DNA of 64,000 nucleotides from Buttiauxella agrestis ATCC 33320 (GTDB lineage: Bacteria > Pseudomonadota > Gammaproteobacteria > Enterobacterales > Enterobacteriaceae): assembly GCA_024169445.1 (NCBI GenBank), contig JALKFA010000001.1, forward strand, positions 1,798,001-1,862,000, read 5' to 3'. A program made the translations under genes and the position numbers. The notes below the pieces were generated by a model that was not told the origin of the DNA, did not search any database, and was given only the letters and a program-made list of their open reading frames with translations. The number at the start of each line of letters is the position of its first letter. Positions within the stretch are counted from its first letter, which is position 1. This document shows, in pieces, positions 46,340 to 55,023 of this stretch.

Positions 46340-46789
46340 TTAGTTTCCCGCCTGGTTATTATCAAAACGGAAAACCTCTTCACAAGTCTGTTTAAGCGAA
46401 CCGCCATCGGTCGTGGCGCAGGTTCGTGTCCAACCTTCCACACCCTCGGAGTCACTCCAGCTTGGGGTTAACGAAACGGAAAGCCCATTCAGGCTTTCTT
46501 GTCCTGTCAGAGTAACCGTGCCATTTTCAACGCTCATACCACTGACATAACGGGTCGTTTTAGGGGGCGGAATACCGTTAGTTCCGGCATCACACTCGCT
46601 AATTCCACCTCGTTCAAGCGCGCAAAGCTCTATAGCGGTACGGTAGGGGACAAAGGTTTGTAGCATGTCTGTCAGTGCCGCTTTTCGCAGGTAGTTTTGG
46701 TAAGCCGGTATGCCGATGGCGCTAAGAATCGCAATGATGCCAATGACCACCATTAGCTCAATGAGTGTGAATCCATGTTGTTTGTTCAT
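46340..46789 (-). CDS. ppdD: Major type IV prepilin PpdD
   Basis: Prepilin of 149 residues (E. coli 146). The type III signal is MNKQHG, cleaved before FTLIELMVVIGIIAILSAIG with N-methylation of Phe and the Glu5 of the mature pilin present. The globular domain has four Cys (AIELCALERGGISEC and RTCATTDGGSLKQTC), expected to form two disulfides. First gene of the ppdD-hofB-hofC operon. Prepilin peptidase is not in this window. Confidence 0.96.
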   Translation of the reverse strand: MNKQHGFTLIELMVVIGIIAILSAIGIPAYQNYLRKAALTDMLQTFVPYRTAIELCALERGGISECDAGTNGIPPPKTTRYVSGMSVENGTVTLTGQESLNGLSVSLTPSWSDSEGVEGWTRTCATTDGGSLKQTCEEVFRFDNNQAGN

Positions 46790-46979
46790 GTGCCGCTCCT
46801 GAATATGATTGCGGGCACTTTGCGCCGTAAAAATGGCTCAGACGAGGGCGAGTCGAAGTATCAGGAAGGCGTCTTCCAGGATTTATTTATGGTTTGCATA
46901 GGGAAGCATTGAAAATGCGAGCGGTGACGAAACGAGAAGAAAAAGGCAGATGAATATTACCTCATCTGCCTGGCAGGCA

Positions 46980-47909
<930 letters not shown>

Positions 47910-47953
47910 CTACATTGATGCGACGTCAAGTACCACTACTGAGGAGACTATGG

Positions 47954-48517
47954 ATGCAGCTAAAAGACGGCTGGCTAGTGGGCGTAAAGCAGGTTCCTTC
48001 CCCACATTTCGATTGCCGACCGGAGGATGAAACCCCTTCGCTGCTGGTGGTGCATAACATCAGTTTGCCACCGGGAGAATTTGGTGGTCCATGGATTGAT
48101 GCTTTGTTTAGTGGCACGCTTGACGCCACGGCTCACCCATATTTTGCCGGAATCGCCCATTTGCGCGTTTCGGCGCATTGTTTGATTCGCCGTGATGGCA
48201 AAATCGTTCAGTATGTTCCTTTTGATAAACGTGCCTGGCATGCGGGTATTTCTTTGTATCAGGGGCGTGAGCGTTGTAACGATTTTTCCATTGGTATAGA
48301 GCTGGAGGGTACCGATACGCTGCCTTATACTGATGCGCAATATCAACAGCTTACGGCTATCACTGAAACATTGATTCAGGCGTATCCGTCAATTGCTGAC
48401 AATATGACGGGGCATTGCGATATTGCACCGGATCGTAAGACAGACCCAGGCCCCGCGTTTGATTGGTCGCGTTTTCGTCAGGCGGTTGAGGTCACGTCAA
48501 ACAAGGAGAACAAATGA
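47954..48517 (+). CDS. ampD: 1,6-anhydro-MurNAc-L-alanine amidase AmpD
   Basis: Cytoplasmic zinc amidase in cell-wall recycling; it removes the anhydro-muropeptide signal that activates AmpR and ampC. It has 187 residues (E. coli 183). Zinc ligands are His in [14 protein letters not shown] and His/Asp in [17 protein letters not shown]. The start [11 protein letters not shown] has AGGAG 7 bases upstream; an earlier in-frame ATG at 47897 would add 19 residues outside the family. Its stop overlaps the ampE ATG. Confidence 0.96.
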   Translation: MQLKDGWLVGVKQVPSPHFDCRPEDETPSLLVVHNISLPPGEFGGPWIDALFSGTLDATAHPYFAGIAHLRVSAHCLIRRDGKIVQYVPFDKRAWHAGISLYQGRERCNDFSIGIELEGTDTLPYTDAQYQQLTAITETLIQAYPSIADNMTGHCDIAPDRKTDPGPAFDWSRFRQAVEVTSNKENK

Positions 48518-49368
48518 CGCTATTTACATTGCTGCTGGTGATGATTTCAGAGCGGCTGTTTAAGCTGGGTGAGCACTGGCAGTTAGATCACCGCCTTGAA
48601 GTGCTTTTTCGGCGAGTAAAAAGCTTCTCGCTGATGCGCACTATCTTGATGACCGCCCTGTGCATGCTGGTGGTTTTCCTCTGTATTCGTGCGTTGCATG
48701 GTTTGTTCTTCAATGTCCCGTTGCTGGTTTTCTGGATTGCGCTCGGCGTGCTGTGTATTGGCGCAGGCCAGGTTCGATTGCATTATCACGCTTATTTGCA
48801 GGCAGCGAGCCACGACGACAGCCACGCGCGTGATGCGATGGCGAGTGAACTGACGCTGATTCATGGCATCCCGCCAGACTGCGATGAACGTGAGTACCTC
48901 AAAGAGCTACAAAACGCGCTGTTGTGGATTAACTTTCGTTTTTATATCGCACCGCTTTTTTGGTTTATCGTCGGTGGAGTTTGGGGGCCGGTTACGCTTG
49001 CGGGCTATGCTTTTCTGCGCGCCTGGCAGACCTGGCTTGCTCGTCATCACACGCCGCAGCAGCGTCTGCATTCAGGAATTGATGCCATTCTGCATGTGCT
49101 GGATTGGGTGCCGGTGCGTCTGGTTGGCGTGGCTTACGCGCTACTGGGGCACGGTGAAAGGGCACTTCCGGCGTGGTTTGCATCCCTGGCCGACCGTCAT
49201 ACTTCGCAGTATCAGGTGCTGACTCAACTCGCCCAGTTTTCACTGGCACGAGAGCCGCATCTCGATAAAATCAAAACGCCGAAAGCCGCCGTTTCTCTGG
49301 CGAAGAAAACATCTTTGGTGATTTTGGTGGTAGTGGCGTTGCTGACTATTTACGGCACTCTGGTTTAG
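48514..49368 (+). CDS. ampE: AmpE inner-membrane regulatory protein
   Basis: Membrane protein of 284 residues as in E. coli, with four hydrophobic segments (about 35-60, 65-85, 145-170 and 265-282). It is encoded with ampD and was originally linked to beta-lactamase induction signalling; its activity is not settled. The first 20 residues [20 protein letters not shown] match the family. In E. coli aroP lies next; here the GH43/GPH pair intervenes. Confidence 0.95.
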   Translation: MTLFTLLLVMISERLFKLGEHWQLDHRLEVLFRRVKSFSLMRTILMTALCMLVVFLCIRALHGLFFNVPLLVFWIALGVLCIGAGQVRLHYHAYLQAASHDDSHARDAMASELTLIHGIPPDCDEREYLKELQNALLWINFRFYIAPLFWFIVGGVWGPVTLAGYAFLRAWQTWLARHHTPQQRLHSGIDAILHVLDWVPVRLVGVAYALLGHGERALPAWFASLADRHTSQYQVLTQLAQFSLAREPHLDKIKTPKAAVSLAKKTSLVILVVVALLTIYGTLV

Positions 49369-49386
49369 GTCAGAGCGCCGCTCAGG

Positions 49387-50343
49387 TTAACGGTTATCCG
49401 CAGGCGGTATGCCAAACACTGGCATACCGTTTTCATCCCATTCGAGTGTTTTCAGACGTGTGTGGCGGTTCGGGTCATACAGCGGGTCACCTTCAATTTC
49501 CGTATAATTCCGCGCGTGGTACACCAGCACGTCCTTACCGTCTTTGGTTTTGGTAAAGCTGTTATGCCCTGGCCCAAACTGTTTGTTCTCGTAGCTGGTG
49601 GTAAACACCGGCTGCGGAGATTTGTGCCAGTTCGCTGGGTTGGTTGGGTCCGCTTTCAGGTCGATCCACAACAGCCCAATACAGTAATTTTCGTCGGTGG
49701 CGCTGGCTGAATAGCTGACAAACAGTTTGTCGCCATGAACCACCACCGCCGGGCCTTCGTTAACCAGAAAACCTCTGCATTCCCAGTCCAGTTCAGGCTT
49801 GCTTAACATCACAGGCGTGCCTTTGATGGCCCACGGCGTTTCCAGTTCGGCAAGATAGATATTCGAGTTACCGGCAATGTTCGGATCTTTTTGCGCCCAT
49901 AAATACCATTGCTTGCCCTGATGTTTAAAGGTTGTGGCATCCAGACAGAAGCTGTCGAATTGGGTTTTTACCTGGCCTTTTTCACTCCATTTTCCACTTA
50001 ACGGATCGGCGTCTGCGCATTCCAGCGCAAACATTCGGTGCTGGAACATATTTAGCTGATCCAACGCTTGTGTATGGGTGGCGGCAAAGTAGATATACCA
50101 CTTGCCGTCGATATGATGCAGTTCTGGAGCCCAGATAAGCTCGCTCATCGGGCCGTGGTTCGGTTTGCGCCACACAACGGAAGGCTGTGCATTAGGCAAC
50201 TCGCTTAAAGTTGCTGCGTGGCGGATCTCCAGTCTGTCGTACTCCGGCACTGACGCAATAAAATAGTAGCCATCGCCATGTTGCAAAATAAACGGGTCAG
50301 CGCGTTGCTCTATAAAGGGATTTGGCCATTGCTCCTGGTTCAT
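49387..50343 (-). CDS. Glycoside hydrolase family 43 protein (arabinosidase/xylosidase type)
   Basis: Five-bladed propeller glycosidase of 318 residues without a signal peptide, so it should act in the cytoplasm. The likely catalytic base Asp is in EQRADPFILQHGDGYYF, the pKa-modulating Asp in SFCLDATTFKHQGKQWY, and the acid Glu in GFLVNEGPAVVVHGDKLF. HARNYTEIEGDPLYDPNRHT is a late conserved segment. GH43 enzymes remove arabinofuranose or xylose from plant oligosaccharides; alpha-L-arabinofuranosidase seems the better guess, but the substrate cannot be read from sequence. It follows the symporter gene by 9 bases and is cotranscribed with it. Absent from this locus in E. coli. Confidence 0.85.
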   Translation of the reverse strand: MNQEQWPNPFIEQRADPFILQHGDGYYFIASVPEYDRLEIRHAATLSELPNAQPSVVWRKPNHGPMSELIWAPELHHIDGKWYIYFAATHTQALDQLNMFQHRMFALECADADPLSGKWSEKGQVKTQFDSFCLDATTFKHQGKQWYLWAQKDPNIAGNSNIYLAELETPWAIKGTPVMLSKPELDWECRGFLVNEGPAVVVHGDKLFVSYSASATDENYCIGLLWIDLKADPTNPANWHKSPQPVFTTSYENKQFGPGHNSFTKTKDGKDVLVYHARNYTEIEGDPLYDPNRHTRLKTLEWDENGMPVFGIPPADNR

Positions 50344-50352
50344 AACGCTTCC

Positions 50353-51753
50353 TTAAAGTTTGGCTTCAACAGGTTTGCTGTCGTGATATTCATTCAGTTC
50401 GCGGTAGTTGATACGGCGTTTTTCAAGGTCAGCCTGAATGCGCTGCATCAGTTCACGGTCAACTTTCAGCAGACGCACTACGCCTGCGGTAATCAGGTAG
50501 CCGACGCCAGGGATAATGGTAAACAGCATCACGATTCCGTTAATTGAGTCGGCGCTTTGTTGTTTTGCACCCGCATCGTAACCGTACCAGGAAAGCAGGA
50601 AACCAACCATCGCGCCAGCTATCGCTAACCCCAGTTTCAGGAAGAATAAGTTACCAGAGAAGCTGATACCGGTGATGCGTTTACCGGTTTTCCACTCGCC
50701 GTAGTCATCAACGTCAGCCATTAATGACCAGTGCAGCGGTGACGGAATTTGGTGCAGAATGTTGAGCAGGAAGTACATCACTACAATAAGCGTGGTGGCG
50801 TGCGGGTCGAGGAAGTAAAAACCACAGGAGAAAATCGCCAGTACGATGTTGGTCCAGAAGAACACTTTCAGTTTGCAAATGCGGTCGGTCAGCACTTTCG
50901 CCAGCATACTGCCGCCCATCATGCCTACCACGCCCAGGCTGATGAACAACGTTGCGAAGCTGGTACTTTGCCCCATTACCCAGGTGACGTAGTACATGGT
51001 GGCTGCCATGCGGATAAATCCAGGACAGACGTTGCACAGGGTCAGCAGAAGAATGCGCACCCACTGGTCGTTTTTCCACACATCTTTCAGGTCAGCCTTC
51101 AGATCGTCGTTGCTTGGTACAGCCGGGCGCACACGTTCTCTAACGGTGGTGAAGCAGAACAGGAACATACACATTCCCAGTACCGCCAACACACCCATCG
51201 CCATTTGGTAACCTTTGGCTTTGTCGCCGCCGCCAAACCAGTCAACCATCGGTAGCAGTGAAAGTGACAGGATAAGCGTGGCAATCCCGACCATCACAAA
51301 GCGATATGCCTGGCAGGCCACGCGTTCTTTCGGGTCGTTGGTGATAACGCTTCCGAGTGAGCAATAAGGAATGTTGATGGCGGTATAGGTTAAAGACAGC
51401 AGGAAGTAAGTGACGAAGGCATAGATAACTTTGCTGCTATAAGCCCAGTCTGGTGTGGTAAACATCAGGTAGCTGAAGAAGGCGAATGGCGCAGCCATCC
51501 ATAAAATCCATGGACGAAAACGCCCCCAGCGGCTCTGCGTTCTGTCAGCAATTGCGCCCATAATGGGGTCGGTGACGGCATCAATAACGCGGATAGAAAG
51601 CAGCATCACGCCGACGAGTGCCGGAGCCAGGCCAAAGATGTCAGTGTAAAAATAGTTAACAAACAACATTATGGCGCCAAAGATAATGTTGCACCCGGCG
51701 TCGCCCATTCCGTAGCCAATCTTTTCTTTAATCGATAATTTGCTGCTTTCCAT
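50353..51753 (-). CDS. GPH-family glycoside-pentoside-hexuronide:cation symporter
   Basis: Membrane transporter of 466 residues with about 12 hydrophobic segments and the GPH/MelB N-terminal signatures KIGYGMGDAGCNIIFGA and VIDAVTDPIMGAIADRT, followed by SRWGRFRPWILW. It resembles the XynT/YicJ branch that imports xylosides or arabinosides with a cation. The start MESSKLSIKEK has GGAG upstream and matches the family; an upstream ATG adds unrelated residues. First gene of the two-gene unit with GH43: import of a short oligosaccharide followed by cytoplasmic cleavage. No dedicated regulator is adjacent. Confidence 0.88.
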   Translation of the reverse strand: MESSKLSIKEKIGYGMGDAGCNIIFGAIMLFVNYFYTDIFGLAPALVGVMLLSIRVIDAVTDPIMGAIADRTQSRWGRFRPWILWMAAPFAFFSYLMFTTPDWAYSSKVIYAFVTYFLLSLTYTAINIPYCSLGSVITNDPKERVACQAYRFVMVGIATLILSLSLLPMVDWFGGGDKAKGYQMAMGVLAVLGMCMFLFCFTTVRERVRPAVPSNDDLKADLKDVWKNDQWVRILLLTLCNVCPGFIRMAATMYYVTWVMGQSTSFATLFISLGVVGMMGGSMLAKVLTDRICKLKVFFWTNIVLAIFSCGFYFLDPHATTLIVVMYFLLNILHQIPSPLHWSLMADVDDYGEWKTGKRITGISFSGNLFFLKLGLAIAGAMVGFLLSWYGYDAGAKQQSADSINGIVMLFTIIPGVGYLITAGVVRLLKVDRELMQRIQADLEKRRINYRELNEYHDSKPVEAKL

Positions 51754-51877
51754 TGGAAATGCTCCTGACCAGTATATGGACAAGAGTATTGAACTATTGG
51801 TGAATAATTGCGTGTCAGTAATTCAGCGCAGTGATGGACAATACTGTCATTGTAAAGGAAGTGTGAAGTAGATAACA

Positions 51878-51914
51878 AAGCGCCCCGGCAAGCGTTGGCT
51901 CACCGGGGCGCTTT
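51878..51914. terminator. Strong hairpin between the GPH gene and aroP
   Basis: Perfect 12-bp inverted repeat AAAGCGCCCCGG / CCGGGGCGCTTT with a 13-base loop, just past the aroP stop. Very GC-rich stem with short T or A ends, so it probably ends the aroP transcript. Confidence 0.8.
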
Positions 51915-51931
51915 ATTCAAAGAAGAAAGTC

Positions 51932-53290
51932 TTAAGCTTTAACGCTCTTCAGGTTCTTCTGTTTGATGAAGTAACCGATACCAAGAATCACCACCCACAC
52001 AGGAATCAACCATACGGAGATCGCCATGCCTGGCGTCATCGCCATGATAACCAGCACCGCCGCCATAAACAGCAGACAGATGTAGTTACCTAATGGATAG
52101 AACAGGGCAGGGAAACGGGTTTTCATCCCTTCTTTATCCTTCGCACGACGGAACTTGATGTGTGCGAGGCTGATCATCGCCCAGTTGATTACCAGTGCAG
52201 AAACCACCAGAGCCATCAGCAGGCCGAATGCTTCTGCTGGAGCCAAATAGTTAATCAGGACACACAGTGCGGTGAACAGTGCGGAGACCAGAATGGTATT
52301 CACCGGCACGCCACGCTTATCCACTTTCTGGAATGCTTTTGGCGCGTTGCCTTGCTGCGCCAGGCCGAACAACATACGGCTGTTGCAGTAAACACAGCTG
52401 TTATAAACAGACAGTGCGGCGGTCAGAACCACGATGTTAAGCGCGTTGGCAACAAAGGTGTCACCCAATTCGTGGAAGATAAGCACGAACGGGCTGGTAT
52501 CAGCAGTAACGCGAGTCCACGGCATCAGAGATAACAAAACAGCCAGTGAGCCCACATAGAAAATCAGAATACGGTAGATAACCTGGTTGGTCGCTTTCGG
52601 AATACTAACGTGTGGGTTATCCGCTTCTGCAGCCGTAATACCGACCAGCTCGAGCCCACCGAAGGAGAACATGATAATTGCCATCATCATCACCAGACCA
52701 GTGAAGCCGTGTGGCAAGAATCCGCCTTGTTCCCAAAGGTTGCGCACTGTTGCTTGTGGGCCTGCATTGTCGCTGAACAGCAACCAGCCACCAAACAGAA
52801 TCATCGCGACGACAGCGATGACTTTAATGATAGCGAACCAAAATTCCATTTCACCGAACACTTTCACGTTGGTGAGGTTAATGGCATTGATAACCACAAA
52901 GAACACCGCAGCAGATGCCCAGGTTGGGATCTCCGGGTACCAGAACTGAATGTATTTACCGACGGCAGTCAGTTCTGCCATGGCGACCAGCACGTACAGC
53001 ACCCAGTAGTTCCAGCCAGACGCAAAACCGGCAAAACCACCCCAGTATTTGTAAGCAAAGTGGCTAAATGAACCTGCTACAGGCTCTTCAACCACCATCT
53101 CACCCAACTGGCGCATGATCAGAAAGGCAATAAAGCCTGCGATCGCGTAACCAAGAATAATCCCCGGTCCGGCGGATTGAATGACGGATGCACTGCCCAG
53201 AAACAGGCCTGTCCCAATAGCTCCGCCCAGCGCGATGAGCTGGATATGGCGGTTTTTAAGGCCGCGTTTAAGCGTGTCGCCTTGTTCCAT
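51932..53290 (-). CDS. aroP: Aromatic amino acid permease AroP
   Basis: APC-superfamily importer of phenylalanine, tyrosine and tryptophan, 452 residues (E. coli 456-457) and 12 membrane segments. Amino-acid permease signatures are LKRGLKNRHIQLIALGGAIG and TGLFLGSASVIQSAGPGIIL; the segment GGLELVGITAAEADNP is typical of the AroP/PheP group. The upstream region contains a TyrR-type box, consistent with TyrR repression in E. coli. Placement between ampE and pdhR is the enteric norm. Confidence 0.96.
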   Translation of the reverse strand: MEQGDTLKRGLKNRHIQLIALGGAIGTGLFLGSASVIQSAGPGIILGYAIAGFIAFLIMRQLGEMVVEEPVAGSFSHFAYKYWGGFAGFASGWNYWVLYVLVAMAELTAVGKYIQFWYPEIPTWASAAVFFVVINAINLTNVKVFGEMEFWFAIIKVIAVVAMILFGGWLLFSDNAGPQATVRNLWEQGGFLPHGFTGLVMMMAIIMFSFGGLELVGITAAEADNPHVSIPKATNQVIYRILIFYVGSLAVLLSLMPWTRVTADTSPFVLIFHELGDTFVANALNIVVLTAALSVYNSCVYCNSRMLFGLAQQGNAPKAFQKVDKRGVPVNTILVSALFTALCVLINYLAPAEAFGLLMALVVSALVINWAMISLAHIKFRRAKDKEGMKTRFPALFYPLGNYICLLFMAAVLVIMAMTPGMAISVWLIPVWVVILGIGYFIKQKNLKSVKA

Positions 53291-53794
53291 TGTTAACCCT
53301 CGTGTCTTTTCTTATATATGTACTCGTAGCGGCACATGTAAGTTTGTAATTCCGTAATGTGTAGTGTTTGTTTTACGGTTTTTAATTCCAGTATTTTGCG
53401 CATTAGACTACCGCAGCGCAAAGAATAGTGGTAAGTGCCAGCATTTGCACCTGCTTTCTATTATTGCCGTGACGAGTTGAATAAAAAGAAACCAGTTGTC
53501 ATATCGCTCACATTTTCCACTTCGTCAATTATTCATCCAGGTTAAGCGATGTCAGTGAATTAATATTCATATTTTAAACTGATGAATCGCTTCAATTTGC
53601 AAGAAAAAGCACTTTTTACTGTTTCGTAAACGTTAAATACGTCTGGGTGTGAGTAAATGTGACATTTGTGCAAAGTTACAGTTATGAAACGTCATTTCTG
53701 TAATGTTGTTAAAATGTGCCGGGTTTAATGATTTCAATCAAAACCAATATGGACAGAAGGTGAATACTTTGTTACTTTAGCGTCAAGAATGTGA
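53291..53794. other. aroP-pdhR intergenic region
   Basis: About 500 bases of AT-rich control DNA with no gene that I can support. It holds the aroP promoter region with a TyrR-type box near its left end, and at the right the putative pdhR promoter: TTGTTA at 53769-53774, 17 bases, TGAAAT at 53792-53797, the latter overlapping the PdhR box. Confidence 0.55.
53360..53377 (-). promoter_or_regulatory. TyrR-type box upstream of aroP
   Basis: TGTAGTGTTTGTTTTACG fits the TGTAAA-N6-TTTACA pattern with mismatches at three outer positions. It lies about 70 bases before the aroP start. E. coli aroP has two adjacent TyrR boxes; a weaker second one may overlap the nearby TGTAAG at 53337-53342. Confidence 0.6.
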
Positions 53795-53811
53795 AATTGG
53801 TCATACCAATT
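53795..53811 (+). promoter_or_regulatory. PdhR operator
   Basis: AATTGGTCATACCAATT is a perfect palindrome with 3-base spacer that fits the PdhR box ATTGGTNNNACCAAT exactly. It overlaps the putative -10 of pdhR, about 65 bases before the start codon, so it should give pyruvate-relieved autorepression of the pdhR-aceEF-lpd operon. Confidence 0.9.
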
Positions 53812-53875
53812 GACTTTGCCCCGAATGATTTAAAGTTTGAAGGGCATAAGCGCTAATGGCAGAGACAGGGAATAC

Positions 53876-54640
53876 ATGGCCTACAGCAAAATCCGCCAAC
53901 CAAAATTATCCGATGTGATTGAGCAGCAGTTGGAGTTTCTCATCCTCGAGGGAACCTTGCGTCCCGGCGAAAAACTCCCACCAGAGCGCGAATTGGCAAA
54001 ACAGTTCGACGTTTCTCGTCCTTCACTGCGCGAGGCTATTCAACGCCTTGAAGCGAAAGGGCTCCTGCTACGTCGTCAGGGCGGTGGTACTTTTGTCCAA
54101 AACAGTCTTTGGCAAAGTTTAAGCGACCCACTGGTCGAACTGCTGTCTGACCATCCCGAATCCCAGTTTGATCTGCTCGAAACCCGCCACGCACTTGAAG
54201 GTATTGCTGCGTATTACGCTGCCTTACGTGGTACGGACGAAGATCTCAAACGTATTGGCGATTGCCATTTAGCCATTCAAAAAGCGCAAGAGTCCGGCGA
54301 TCTGGATGCAGAATCCGATGCGGTTATGCAGTATCAAATCGCTGTAACCGAAGCCGCCCACAATGTGGTGCTACTACACTTGTTGCGCTGTATGTCACCG
54401 ATGCTCGAACAAAACGTTCGTCAGAATTTTGAATTGCTCTATGCGCGCCGTGAAATGCTGGCGCAAGTGAGCAGCCATCGCGCCAGTATTTTTGCGGCGA
54501 TTATGGCTCGCCAGCCGGAGCAGGCGCGTGAAGCGTCGCACCGTCACCTGGCATTTATCGAAGAAATATTGCTGGATCGCAACCGCGAACAGAGCCGTCG
54601 AGAACGTTCTCTGCGGCGCTTGCAGCAACGTAAGGAATAA
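53876..54640 (+). CDS. pdhR: Pyruvate dehydrogenase complex regulator PdhR
   Basis: GntR/FadR-family repressor that senses pyruvate, 254 residues as in E. coli. The winged HTH at about 9-75 includes [20 protein letters not shown] and [20 protein letters not shown]; the helical FCD ligand domain (about 95-235) follows. The start [11 protein letters not shown] is set by homology; an in-frame ATG 39 bases upstream has no family match. First gene of the pdh operon; aceE starts 383 bases later behind two ERIC elements. Confidence 0.96.
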   Translation: MAYSKIRQPKLSDVIEQQLEFLILEGTLRPGEKLPPERELAKQFDVSRPSLREAIQRLEAKGLLLRRQGGGTFVQNSLWQSLSDPLVELLSDHPESQFDLLETRHALEGIAAYYAALRGTDEDLKRIGDCHLAIQKAQESGDLDAESDAVMQYQIAVTEAAHNVVLLHLLRCMSPMLEQNVRQNFELLYARREMLAQVSSHRASIFAAIMARQPEQAREASHRHLAFIEEILLDRNREQSRRERSLRRLQQRKE

Positions 54641-54648
54641 GAGTCTTC

Positions 54649-54771
<123 letters not shown>

Positions 54772-54825
54772 AAATATAAGCGCCAATTTTTAGAGCGCGG
54801 CAACTAAACGCAGAACCTGTCTTAT

Positions 54826-54969
54826 TGTGCTTTGTGTTGTCCAAATAGTTCGGGGTGTATCGCGGCGGCAAGCGCGCGAATCCCCAGGAGCATAGCCTAA
54901 CTATGTGACTGGGGTGAGGAAGTGCTGCCAACAAAGAGACAACCCGAAATATGAAGGGCAAAAAGCACA
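54826..54969 (+). repeat. ERIC element (second, opposite orientation)
   Basis: The core GCGAATCCCCAGGAGCATAG with GTGACTGGGGTGAGG following is close to the ERIC consensus; the outer arms TGTGCTTT and AAAGCACA-like ends form the long hairpin. Boundaries are approximate. It is in the opposite orientation to the element at 54649-54771 and ends about 55 bases before aceE. Confidence 0.8.
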
Positions 54970-55023
54970 ATGGGACAGGTTCCAGATAATCAACGTATTA
55001 GACACAGATAAGGAATACCACCC

